From Apostichopus japonicus (taxonomy: Eukaryota; Echinodermata; Holothuroidea; Aspidochirotida; Stichopodidae): a stretch of DNA of 64,000 bases. Below are positions 30,708-42,689 of the stretch, one piece after another; positions within the stretch are counted from its first letter, which is position 1; every line of letters begins with the position of its first letter. The translations under genes and the position numbers were made by a program. Under the pieces are notes generated by a model. The model was not told where the DNA came from and searched no databases. It was given only the letters and a program-made list of their open reading frames with translations. The stretch covers positions 15,457,001-15,521,000 of the forward strand of contig NC_092568.1 of NCBI RefSeq assembly GCF_037975245.1, read 5' to 3'.

Positions 30708-31038
30708 TATCCTAAATGGCTAAACAAGGTGTTGGTACTATATCATTTGTAAGGAGGGGAGGGGGAAATAAGGGGAAAGGGGAACATGTGAGGTAGGGAT
30801 GGTGTGGTGTAGCTTATTATTCCTGACAAAGAAAAATAAAAAGTACGGAGACTTGTAAGACAAAAAACGAATAACGAACAAAATTGAAACTGTCGTATTA
30901 TAAATTTTAATTGAAGTTAAAAACAAAAAAATGCTTTACATAATATTTATTTAGCTTTTTACTTACAACACAATCATTTACATTAATTTTTAACTTACAT
31001 CTTAATTATTTATTGTTTAAATTACACATTATTACACA
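30708..31038. other. Polinton intergenic gap
   Basis: G-rich then A/T-rich sequence upstream of integrase and downstream of the next leftward gene. It probably holds a 3' end (TTTATT motifs on +) and a promoter; no gene is visible. Confidence 0.45.
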
Positions 31039-31602
31039 TTATTCATTATGTCTTAACATTATTCTCCTTAACAAGTCAACATTTTTACGTAAAGCCCAAT
31101 ACACCCAATAATAAATTATCCACAATTCCTTTTGTGGTATATTTATCTTCAATTCACGACATTCCACAAGATATTTGGTCCTAAAAGTGACTTCAATGTC
31201 GAACTTTTTCAAGGAATGATCCAAGAACACAGCGAGGCGTTCATCATCCGTGGCCATGAGACACCAGTCGTGCTCAATCTGACTCGGATTCTCCACACTA
31301 CAACCGTAGCACATATCATTACATTTTTGTTTTATGGTATGCCAAAGCGTTTGGCAAATCACATTCTTTGCCAAACTTTGCAATCTCTTTTCGTGTTCGT
31401 TTGTCGTTGTTTGGACCTCATCTACCACGATGTCTTGTTCAAACAACCTCTTTGGATGACATGTATGGTTTCGCCTCTTGATATGCTTAGATACTTTGGG
31501 GGCGGCTACATCCGGTTGTCTTGCATTCACGCTCGGGGTCTCCAGTTCTGCCTCCTCATCCGAATCCAATACCAAGATCACTTCAGTTTCATCCTGAAAC
31601 AT
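31039..31602 (-). CDS. Conserved Polinton protein with CxxxCxxC motif, 187 aa
   Basis: Intact frame with an acidic start (residues about 3-20, DETEVILVLDSDEEAE), a basic stretch (SKHIKRRNH) and a conserved-looking central part. There, the Cys pattern CNDMCYGC, then NPSQIEHDWCLM, resembles a block I associate with an uncharacterised Polinton protein family. The Cys and His residues could bind metal. The C-terminal part is helical with aromatic residues (LWIIYYWVYWALRK). It lies 21 bp downstream of the PC4-like gene and probably shares its transcript. The function is unknown. Confidence 0.65.
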   Translation of the reverse strand: MFQDETEVILVLDSDEEAELETPSVNARQPDVAAPKVSKHIKRRNHTCHPKRLFEQDIVVDEVQTTTNEHEKRLQSLAKNVICQTLWHTIKQKCNDMCYGCSVENPSQIEHDWCLMATDDERLAVFLDHSLKKFDIEVTFRTKYLVECRELKINIPQKELWIIYYWVYWALRKNVDLLRRIMLRHNE

Positions 31603-31623
31603 AATACGAACAACATGTGAATA

Positions 31624-32394
31624 CTAAATCCTGTTACAATCAGCAATCATCGCTGCGAGCTTTTCGTCAATGTCAGGCACAATACTCTCCAACCACATCC
31701 ACTGCTCCCCCGTTATATTTATACCTTTCTTTGTCGGATAACATTTTCCAAACTCTCTGTATCGTATGTGCTCACGTAGACTGATAAATGTCTTCCCCAT
31801 CCAACGAGACAAGCCTATCATTTTGAAAGGTTTTTCAAGCGTGTTAGTTTCATTCTCAGGTTGTAAATGATGTTTGTCATACATGGAACGTGAAGGCAAA
31901 GGGTTCTTTTCTACTTCCTTCAACGCATTACTAATATGCGTCATTAACAATTTTAGTTCACCCCACTGTTTGACGGATAAAGTAAGCCCTGATTTTCCCG
32001 GTAGTAACGCATCACACCCATCCTTGCTATAAAATTGTCTTATGTCAACGTAAGCCTTGCAACGAAATGTATGTAACTGCACATGCGTATTGCCTTCGAG
32101 ATGAAACAGAGCAGGTTTACTCACATGCATTGGTTTGCAACCCGCTGTGTCGTACTCCTCTGTCAATGGCGGCGATACCGTTGGTGGAGGTGACTGCGGC
32201 GACTGCTTAGGGCTCGGCCACTGTAGACGGGTTTCCTCGTCTTGAGGTGTTGGTGGCGTTACACCTTTTCCCAATTTAGCCATTTTAATAACGTTCAAGT
32301 CCAAAGGCACTGCGTTTTGGCGGCGCAGTCTCTTCAAGCCTTGACGCACAGAGTCATCGGCACATTGTGTTGAAGTGTCGATTGGAGAAGCCAT
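31624..32394 (-). CDS. Polinton protein with two PC4-like ssDNA-binding domains
   Basis: I start the gene at ATG 32394 (MASPIDTS); the frame is open about 18 codons further. A Pro/Ser-rich N-terminal region precedes two related modules. The first has YVDIRQFYSKDG, LLPGKSGLTLSVKQWGELK. The second has FISLREHIRYREFG, YPTKKGINITGEQWMWLE. Both follow the PC4/p15 pattern of a beta-hairpin strand (VDIR or ISLR), a Gly turn, a GlyLeuThrLeu-type strand and a Trp-led helix. PC4 domains bind single-stranded DNA, useful for strand-displacement replication or late transcription. It is the first gene of the leftward block. The domain call is from pattern alone. Confidence 0.6.
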   Translation of the reverse strand: MASPIDTSTQCADDSVRQGLKRLRRQNAVPLDLNVIKMAKLGKGVTPPTPQDEETRLQWPSPKQSPQSPPPTVSPPLTEEYDTAGCKPMHVSKPALFHLEGNTHVQLHTFRCKAYVDIRQFYSKDGCDALLPGKSGLTLSVKQWGELKLLMTHISNALKEVEKNPLPSRSMYDKHHLQPENETNTLEKPFKMIGLSRWMGKTFISLREHIRYREFGKCYPTKKGINITGEQWMWLESIVPDIDEKLAAMIADCNRI

Positions 32395-32442
32395 GATATA
32401 TCCGTAAAAATTGACTAAGTCCAAACTTTGAGATAGTTGAAA

Positions 32443-32760
32443 CAGCAAAAATGTTCTAAGTCCAACCTTTTGAGAAGTTTGAAGCAGCGAAAAATATTCT
32501 AAGTCCGAACTTTTTCAGATAGTAGAGCAGTGAAAATATTTTAAGTCCGAACTTTTCAGATAGTTGAGCAGCAAAAATATTCTAAGTCCGAACTTTTCAG
32601 ATGGTTGAACAGCAAAAATATTCTAAGTCCAAACTTTTGGAGAGGTTTGAAGCAGCAAAAATATTCTAAGTCCGAACTTTTCAGATGGTTGAACAGCAAA
32701 AATATTCTAAGTCCGAACTTTTCAGATAGTTGACGCTGGAAAAATAACTAAGTCCAAAGA
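32443..32760. repeat. ~42 bp tandem repeats upstream of the leftward gene block
   Basis: The unit CAGCAAAAATATTCTAAGTC followed by CGAACTTTTCAGATGGTTGA recurs about seven to eight times with small changes. It sits just upstream of the first gene of the leftward block, where a promoter would lie. It is not part of the terminal repeat. Confidence 0.85.
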
Positions 32761-33082
32761 TTTGAGATTGGTTGAGGAACAACGTTGAGGAACGATGTGA
32801 ACAGTGAGATGCTTCGATGCAAAGTGATCTTATATTGGGTTCTACAACACACCAATATCTCTGTTTTTAATCTCAGAACAATGAAACTCCTGTAAGCCTT
32901 TTCCATAAAAAACATAAGGTTAATCATGTGGGTACCCCTACACACCCTTAATCATTCCTTTCAGAATTATTCTAAGTCCGTTTGTCTCCTTATGGAACAA
33001 ATAAACCCATATAGTGAAAATAACCTCATCCCATCTTAAAAGTTATTATCGGTTTTTGTTTAACAATCATCAATAGCAATCA

Positions 33083-33653
33083 TTTCTAAAGACATCTTTA
33101 ATTCCGCTTCGTCATCATCCTTTTCATCATCTTACATAAGAGCACTTTTTTTTTTCTTCTTTTTTTTTTCTTTTTCATTTCTAAAGATTTCTTTAATTCC
33201 GCTTCGTCATCATCCTTTTCATCATCTTACATAAGAGCACTTTACTTAAGCTCCTCATTAACATACCTTTTCAACCATTGACACACCCCATTGATGATGC
33301 CAATCATGTCAGAACTTGTTGCCAACGTGTCATGTTTCTATCTCAAAACTTTGGAAAAGGAGGGCGCACTTAGGCCTAAAACTTTGTCAATAGAGGGCGT
33401 TCTGTCATATGACATCATACCATTTATTTTTTGTAACAAAGAATGATATTAATAATAATAAAAAAATAAAAAATCATATATCAAAATTCATATCAAAAAC
33501 TCATATCAAAATTCATATCAAAATTCATAAAAAATATTAATAAAAAATATTAATAACAATATTAATAAAAATATTAATAAAAATATAATCCCTTAAAACA
33601 ATAGCCTCATTTGCATAACAAAGAAAGTGTCCTGGACTATCGTTATTACTACT
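33083..33653. repeat. Polinton right terminal inverted repeat
   Basis: Inverted copy of 17977-18517 and about 30 bp longer, mostly through a longer homopolymer spacer between its two ~71 bp inner units. It ends TACTACT at 33653, followed by the target duplication GACATC at 33654-33659. Between 32761 and 33082 I see no gene. Confidence 0.93.
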
Positions 33654-36149
33654 GACATCATGGTTCCCGCGGCCTATGTGGCCTATGTATCAAACAGAAA
33701 CAAATATTTAATAGTAAATCTGTTGTTAAATTAGTTCTGCTTGACTGCTTTCAGTTCATGTGGGCAACACCACGGTCCAAAACTTTGAAATAAAGCGATT
33801 ACAACTTACTCCTAGTTAAAGTTTTGTTTAAGACCATATCCTATATCGGTGCCACAAATAATGAAATATGAAACTACATTTGACTGTGTATCACAGAATG
33901 GTAGATTATTAGTATACACATTAAAGTGTGTATCGTATCATAATATCTCACATTCGTTTACTTACATGTTATTGAATTTGATGTTCAGCTGTAGAAGTGC
34001 TTGAATGAGTGAAGAACAGGATCATGAAATAACCAAATAATGATTCAAAGTTAAAGGTGGTTAACACATATTGGCGATCAGGTTAAGTGAAACGTGTTGA
34101 GTTTAGTTTGTGATATTGAAACATATCGATACTAAATTGATGGTCTACATTAATTGGTTTTGATATGTGATTTACACCTTCAAAGAAGAATTCTGTTGAG
34201 CAGCTGGATACAACACATGTGTAGCTGCAGGAGCATCTTTCTTTGCTAACTCTAATATTCATGATGTTAAGTCACAGTTCATTATCCAATCATTAATTAT
34301 AAAACTTGTACACGGGAAGTGCATGGCCGCTTCATAAACTGTCTACAGATTATCTCAGGCGGAAATTTCTAAGATTAGTTTATTAAATATGATATGCACA
34401 TCAACAAAGAATTTTGAAAATATGTGCATCAAACGAAAAACGTACATACCATGTAGTGAAAAGTTGCATCGAATGCATGATGGAATAGTTTCATCAGTTA
34501 AATTTAATAACTGATCTCTTGTTTCTTCTTATGCCGGTATGCGGTACTCAGATTAAGGAATGGTTATATCTCAGTTTCATTTTCCTTTTATACTGAATTT
34601 ATTGAAAACATTCAGCTCAAATTTTTTGTTAATTAAATGTTCTCAATATATCTCGTGTAATTTTCATTCAGAAATAGACATTATGTGGTATGTTATGCTC
34701 AGAAACAATATTGCAACTTCCAAATTAATCTTTCCTTACACACGGCGTTTAACTGTATAAACAATGTTGATTACTTCAATATAGAAGAGATAACATAATA
34801 CAAAAGTTATATCGTCAGTCTGTGATCAATGGTCGTATTTACATGATTACAACCTAGATACGCAGTTAGGATTATTTTGCTTACATTGATCTTTGTGTCG
34901 GGAATATCATCAAAGAAAGTATATGGCTATCATATCGTTTACATTTGCATATGGTATTATAAAGGATCATACTTAATAGTTGTACAATAAATAATTGAAC
35001 TCAATTGAAAAGCATCCTTTGTACTGTATCGTGTTAGAGAGAATACCAATATTCCCTATACTTATCAACTGGCTGTGATGAATGTACTTAAATTTGATAT
35101 CCCTCCGCCGAAATAATCCAAATAACGACTTTCACAATTTGGCATGTTGACAAAGTATGTGTGTTTATTGATTGGTACAAAGTAAATGAACTGCATACTC
35201 GAGGAACATCGGGCGATCGCTGAATCAAATTTAGCCTTTTTACGATTAACAGAGAACAACATCGTAGAGCAAACGTTGGCCATGGTGTTAATGATAGGTA
35301 ATCCCATGCCCAAGTACCCTAATGGATGCAGAAGCTTCGAATAGTGTGAGCGGCGAACATTGTCTTTAGGAAAACGATAAATTACGGTGAATAGATATTA
35401 TAGATAGTGAAACTGAAGGAGCAGATTGAATAACGCTCGCTCATCGGGGTCCGGTGTAACAGTACAAAATGTCGCATATATCCCCATGCTCAGTACATAC
35501 TGTCTTAGTCCCTCTAGAATAATTAATATATTTTTATATTAAGTCTTTCCGGACCTATTTTACAAGGCTTGTTGGTAGATACTGTCGCCACGGACAGTAT
35601 ATGCTATGGTTACACGAAGGGTGGACATTATCTGACGGTCGTTTATTTTGTTATAAATTGTGTCTGCCCGAACACAATGTCCGCTAGCAGATACATTAAA
35701 GTAGTAAACAAATAATCAGTAATGGACTCTGGCAGTATCCGTATTATTAGCAATTTTTCGCATTCGGCTTCTGTATATTTAACAGTGAGTCAATTCACAA
35801 CTAAAAATGGAAAAGTTCGCAGAAATCGTCTGACAAATAGCTTATATCCACCCGATACTCATAGCTACTACAGTAACTACTGTTCATGTTCGGCCACCGT
35901 GCATCAGTAACTACTGTGCTGTGTTCGCAACACGGTAACATGTGTTACAGGTGGCACAGTAGTTACTGCAAAGCTGTTACACGTTCCATTGTAAGACGAA
36001 ACCCACCTGAAGTTAGCAGGATATTCTGCTGGCAGGATATTTGGTTGAAGAAGGGTTGCCAGTTTTCCGGATACATTGTCGGTCAAATTGAGACCAAAAA
36101 AAACGCCAAATTTGTATTTCATATATTTTAGGTAATTGAACTTTTGTGT
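33654..36149 (+). repeat. Arm 1 flank of the inverted duplication
   Basis: 33660-35320 matches the reverse complement of 58840-61690. Shared blocks include AAAGCGATTACAACTTACTC (33793), ATAATGAAATATGAAACTAC, ATTTATTGAAAACATTCAGC, GTTAGAGAGAATACCAATAT (35032) and GGCCATGGTGTTA (35279). A second match, AGTTAGCAGGATATTCTGCT (36012), pairs with 48096-48140. Between 35320 and 35990 I find no partner and no gene. No coding sequence is supported in this stretch. Confidence 0.8.
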
Positions 36150-38400
36150 ATGCATACATGGCCGATTAAAGCCAAATTGCATAACCTAAACATATTTATG
36201 CCGGATCAAACATACTGGATTTTGATAGATGCGACCCTGGCCCCGTATCAGGACACATCTTCACCCTCTCATTGCCGTCCTTATGCCCAAAGAGGGCCCT
36301 ATTCTCTGGATAGTCGTAATATCAGTATTGAAATAAGACTGTCTAATTATAGTCAAATTGCATAGACTGAACATATTTATGCCGGACCAAACATACTGGA
36401 TTTTCATAGATACGACCTCTGGCTCCCTAACATAATACACTTTGACCCCCTCATTGCCGTCCGTATCCCCATAAAGGGCCCTATTCTCTGGATAGTCGTA
36501 ATATCAGTATAGTACTAAGACTAGTTAATTACAGTCAAATTGCATAAACTGAACATATTTTATGCCGGACTAAACATACTGGATTTTCCTAGATAATCTC
36601 CACCGCCCCGTATCAGGAATGATTTTGACCCCCTCATTGCCGTCCGTATCCCCAAAGAGGGCCCTATTCTCTCGATAGTCGTAATATCAGTATTGTACTA
36701 AGACTGGCCGATTACAGTCAAATTGCATAACCTATACATATTTATGCCGGACCAAGCATACTGGATTTTGATAGATACCGTCCATGGCCCCGTATCAGGA
36801 ATGATTTTGACCCCCTCATTGCCGTCCGTATGCCCAAAGAGGGCCCTATTCTCTCGAAATTCGTAATATCAGAATTGTACTAAGACTGGCTAATTACAGT
36901 TAAAATTGCATAAACTGAACAAATTTATGCCGGACCAATCATACTAGTTTTGGATAGATACCGTCCATGGCCCCGTATCAGGAATGATTTTGACCCCCTC
37001 ATTGCCGTCCGTATGCCCAAAGAGGGCCCTATTCTCTCGATAGTCGTAATATCAGTATTGTACTAAGACTGGCTAATTACAGTCAAATTGCATAGACTGA
37101 ACATATTTATGCCGGACCAAACATACTTGATTTTCATAGATACGACCGCTGGCTCCCTAACAGAATACATTTTGGCCCCCTCATTGCCGTCCGTATGCCC
37201 AAAGAGGGCCCTATTCTCTTGATAGTCGTAATATCAGTATTGTACTAAGACTGGCTAATTACAGTCAAATTGCATAGACTGAAAATATTTATGCCGGACC
37301 AAACATATTGGACTTTGATAGATACGACCTCTGGCTCCCTAACAGAATACATTTTGGCCCCCTCATTGCCGTCCGTATGCCCAAAGAGGGCCCTATTCTC
37401 TCGATAGTCGTAATATCAGACGTGTACTAAGACTGGCTAATTACAGTCAAATTGCATAGACTGATCATATTTATGCCGGACCAAACATACTGGATTTTGA
37501 TAGATACGACCTTTGGCTCCCTAACAGAATACATTTTGACCCCCTCATTGCCGTCCGTATACCCAAAGAGGGCCCTATTCTCTCGATAGTCGTTATATCA
37601 GTATTGTACTAAGACTGGCTAATTACAGTCAAATTGCATAAACTGAACACAATTATGCCGGACCAATCATATTGGTTTTTGATAGATACCGTCCATGGCC
37701 CCGTATCAGGAATGATTTTGACCCCCTCATTGCCGTCCGTATGACCAAAGAGGGCCCTATTCTCTCGATAGTCGTAATATCAGTATTGTACTAAGACTGG
37801 CTAATTACAGTCAAATTGCATAGACTGATCATATTTATGCCGGACCAAACATACTTGATTTTCATTGATACTCTCCATGGCCCCGTATCAGGAATGATTT
37901 TTACCCCCTCATTGCCGTCCGTATGCCCAAAGAGGGCCCTATTCTCTTGATAGTCGTAATATCAGTATTGTACTAAGACTGTCTAATTACAGTCAAATTG
38001 CATAGACTGAACACATTTATGCCGGACCAAACATACTGGATATTCATAGATACGACCGCTGGCTCCCTAACAGAATACATTTTGACCCCCATATTGCCGT
38101 CCGTATCCCCAAAGAGGGCCCTATTCTCTGGATAGTCGTAATATCAGTATTGTACTAAGACTGTCTAATTACAGTCAAATTGCATAGACTGAACATATTT
38201 ATGCCGGACCAAACATATTGGATTTTGATAGATACGACCCCTGGCTCCCTAACAGAATACATTTTGACCCCCTCATTGCCGTCCGTATTCCCAAAATGGG
38301 CCCTATCCTCTCGATAGTGGAAATATCAGTTTAGTTCTAAGACTGAAAAATTACGTTCAAATTGCATAACCTAAACATATTTATGCCGGACCAAATATTT
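36150..38400 (+). repeat. ~183 bp satellite, arm 1 array (about 12 units)
   Basis: The unit contains AACATATTTATGCCGGACCA, TGGATTTTGATAGATACG, CCCTCATTGCCGTCCGTAT, AAAGAGGGCCCTATTCTCT and GATAGTCGTAATATCAGTAT, repeated every ~180-185 bp. Two alternating middle variants occur: CCATGGCCCCGTATCAGGAA and CTGGCTCCCTAACAGAATAC. The last unit ends near 38400. The same satellite lies inverted at 42690-47865. Confidence 0.95.
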
Positions 38401-39439
<1,039 letters not shown>

Positions 39440-40348
39440 CAGTGGCGTAGCCAGGATTTTGTGTATGGGGGGGGGGGGGGGCAATATGCAGGACTATCTA
39501 AGCGGAGCGACACCATCAGTTGTCGCGGAGCGTACAAAAAAAGTTGAGGTTTTCAAGGTCCCCAGATGGCAGGAAATAGCACTTCCAGGGCTTTGTTAGC
39601 CCTGTCAATATCATCATCATTATGTGTTTTGGGGGTTTACAGGGGCGATTTCTTATCATTTATTTCACAGGTACCCACAATTATAAATTGCAACAAGGCT
39701 AATCCCACCATGAAAGGGATAAGTCCAGCTAAGCCCTTCCCGAGGACACTAACTCGAGGGCTGCCAACTCTCCAACCTAAGAGGGTTGCCAATTGTAACA
39801 TCGGCCAGGGCTGGCAATTTCGAATAGTCTGTCAGAACGTATTCGATTCGACTGTTTGCTCGAGCACACATTCACTCCAGTAATCCACGGTGTGCCGTTT
39901 GCATATATAGACAGAATTATCACGCACGGTTAGCACCCCATCGCAGCAATGACTTATGATTATGAATGAGTCATCACAAATCCACCGAAACTTGAAAGTG
40001 TGAACAACTTTCGCCTATAAATAGGCCTGGGGGACTTTCGTTGCAAAACCGTCAGTTCAGCCGCGCGGTGCTGTGCCTGTCTAGTCTTTACTGTAGCGTT
40101 AGTGATATGAATGTATCCTACGAAGTCTAATATTAGCGTCTGTGAGGTAGCCTAATGAAAGAGTGTATCGAATCTGCTGGTCCAGGGCCAGGCTATGGCA
40201 CGGGTCTGTGCCTAGCCTGAGGGCTGCACCTTGGCCAGCTGACTGTTGCCAGTTAATGACCTCGCATTGGCAGAAACTTAAAAATTTTCCGACATCCGTG
40301 AAGGGGGGGGGGCATGGCCCAATGGCCTCCCCCCTAAATACGCCCCTG
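39440..40348 (+). mobile_element. Non-autonomous hAT-like DNA transposon, 909 bp
   Basis: It starts CAGTGGCGTAGCCAGG and ends CTAAATACGCCCCTG, whose reverse complement (CAGGGGCGTATTTAG) is an imperfect terminal inverted repeat of the start. The flanks are ATCCTGAC (39432-39439) and ATCCTAAC (40349-40356), an 8-bp target duplication with one mismatch, as expected for hAT elements. The interior has the GCGGAGCGACACCATCAGTT motif shared with the longer MITEs but no transposase. Confidence 0.7.
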
Positions 40349-40710
40349 ATCCTAACAACTCCTGGGTGACTTAAGCATTATGCAATTCATACAGAATATC
40401 AGTGTCCATAGTTGCAGAACAGATTGAGCGTGAAAGCGTATCAAGGGGAATGTTCTCTTTGCCAGGGCGATATATGATATCAAAGACATAGCAAGATACT
40501 GGATAGTTCCATCCGCCAACGCATTATTTTCTCATTCCAGTTGGTTAAATTGACGTGACCTATAACTGTAGGTTTTAACCAACTAGAATGAGTAAACACA
40601 ACAAGCACCGTGGTCGAAGGTGAACACATTTTAATCCTGACTGTGGTCCAGGGAGCATACTACTAATAACATCACAAACATCATAATGTAATAATATGAT
40701 AATATAATAT

Positions 40711-41337
40711 AATAATTATAGTTTCCAAATTGCATGATAGATAAAATAATATCAACGTATTGTAGCGGGAAAATAAATCTTAACGTTATTTATAAGGTTA
40801 AGGCTACGCGTAGCTAGAAAAGTACTGAAGTACCGTATAAGTAGTGTAAGCAATGACATAAGGAGAGAGTGGAGTCGGCAGTTCAAATGGTCATTGAAGG
40901 CCGGTTATTGGGCGTATATGCAACAAGTTGACTTTGGTTGTGGTCACTCGTAGACAAATTCGGATCGAACCTGCTGTTTTAGAAAGCGGTACTGGCAACA
41001 TTTGGGAGCACTCATCCAGATGGGATAATTATAGTTTCCAAATTGCATGATAGACAAAATAATATCAACGTATTGTAGCGGGAAAATAAATCTTAACGTT
41101 ATTTATAAGGTTAAGGCTACGCGTAGCTAGAAAAGTACTGAAGTACCGTATAAGTAGTGTAAGCAATGACATAAGGAGAGAGTGGAGTCGGCAGTTCAAA
41201 TGGTCATTGAAGGCCGGTTATTGGGCGTATATGCAACAAGTTGACTTTGGTTGTGGTCACTCGTAGACAAATTCGGATCGAACCTGCTGTTTTAGAAAGA
41301 GGTACTGGCAACATTTGGGAGCACTCATCCAGATGGG
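40711..41337. repeat. 313 bp unit, tandemly duplicated
   Basis: The block from AATTATAGTTTCC through CAACGTATTGTAGCGGG, GGCTACGCGTAGCTAG and GAGCACTCATCCAGATGGG occurs at 40714 and again 313 bp later, with about two differences (GATAGA/GATAGA-C, AAGCGG/AAGAGG). The near-identity means a recent duplication. Confidence 0.9.
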
Positions 41338-42689
41338 CCCGTGGAAAATGTGTGTCCGGCATGATGTAACTGGAAATTATAATGCAACCAAAGGTATAGC
41401 TTACCAAGTGGTGGCCAAGGGCATGTCCCTACTAGATGCTCACAGCAACCTCGCTACTTTAAAGGGTATTACGTCATATACAATAAAACATAGTGATATG
41501 ATGTTACTGGTTTATGGCCCGGTTGTTAATTATGCCATTAAATATAAGTAGTTTTTTATCCTACATTCTACATGCGTGTCGTTAACTGTGTACATATTGA
41601 AGTATATCATGTACTATAGACAATTATAGCCTAGCTTATAAATGTTGCGATAGTATCGTGTATTTGGACCAATTTATTTATGTATTATAGACCATTGGCC
41701 CAGATAGTATGAAACAACAAAACTTCATGAGCATATACTGGTACTCCAAGGTTTAACTTATGAGGTCTTTATTAAACCTATGGTAGTTTTTACTGAAAAT
41801 CAAGGTAAGCCATTTCGACAAATCAGCATAAATTACCAATCACAATGTAAGTAAGTACTCAGAACTTCAGATCCATAACCAGAAAGAAGAGGTCAAAATA
41901 AAGGAAACGAATCCTCATTATTTTTTTTAATTTATTTTATGCACAGATCTGGCTTGCTCTTAAAAATTGGTCCCGTTTGGCGTTTACATGACCCTCTAAA
42001 CCAATTTATGCTGAATCGCAATACTGCACGATTTTTAGTTTTCTATAATACTAAAGATCTTTAAAAGAAGTCATAGTGTATTTCCAATGTGTTTCCCAAA
42101 TGATCACCAAGGCAGTTATATTTTGTTCAATGTTGACTGTTAGCACCTATTGAGCTATACCCAATTCCATTATAAAGTACGTTAGGGCAAATAATATAGT
42201 GAGGCGATGCAATTAAAATGAGACCATATCTGCCTATAGCATCTACCACCACCACGACGAGATGAATTTTATGTTACCATATCCCTGACCTTAAATAGCA
42301 CCCGTTCAATGTCCCACCGTTGGGCTCCACGAAAGTTACTTAATTTAATAAGATAAATGGATGAATAAACAATACAAAGAGATAAATTACTTGTATATTT
42401 GTTTCTCACATTTTTTTAATCGGTGTCGAAGGCGAACTTGGCGAAAGGAATCTATGTAGTCATGATGGTGTGTGTGTGTGCGTGTGTATGTCTGTGACAC
42501 TGCTTTTAAACACGATAAGTGAAGAACGCAAATATCTACAATACCTGGCATGTATGTTGCCCATACTGTTCTTAGTGCTGTTCCAAGGTCATTTGGGGTC
42601 AACAGAGTCAAACAATGAAAACCTTGTAAACACGTGAACTTGATAAGACAAGGTCATTAGAGGCTCATATTTGGTATGTAAGTTATGAA
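41338..42689. other. Spacer of the inverted duplication, right part
   Basis: A 78-codon ORF (41315-41551, +) crosses the end of the duplicated 313 bp unit. It has no recognisable motif and I do not call it a gene. A (TG)n run lies at 42466-42486. Nothing else is supported. Confidence 0.5.

Larger units (their letters stand above)
17977..33653. mobile_element. Polinton/Maverick element, complete, 15.7 kb
   Basis: The element is bounded by inverted repeats, begins AGTAGTA and ends TACTACT, and has a 6-bp target duplication on both sides. It encodes the defining set: protein-primed DNA polymerase B, retroviral-type integrase, adenain-like protease, FtsK/HerA-type packaging ATPase, and major and minor capsid proteins. 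The polymerase is on + and the structural and integration genes are on -. Several genes carry single lesions, so this copy is probably not autonomous now. Polintons are large self-synthesising transposons related to adenoviruses and virophages. Their capsid genes suggest they can form virions. Confidence 0.96.

Noticed and set aside
36150-38400. CRISPR-like array of regular repeats
   Set aside because: Repeats are ~183 bp, contiguous and in a eukaryotic satellite context, without short repeats and unique spacers.
40016-40057. TATAAATA box followed by a TCAGTT initiator-like motif
   Set aside because: Spacing (~38 bp) is longer than usual and it lies inside a non-autonomous transposon with no downstream gene.
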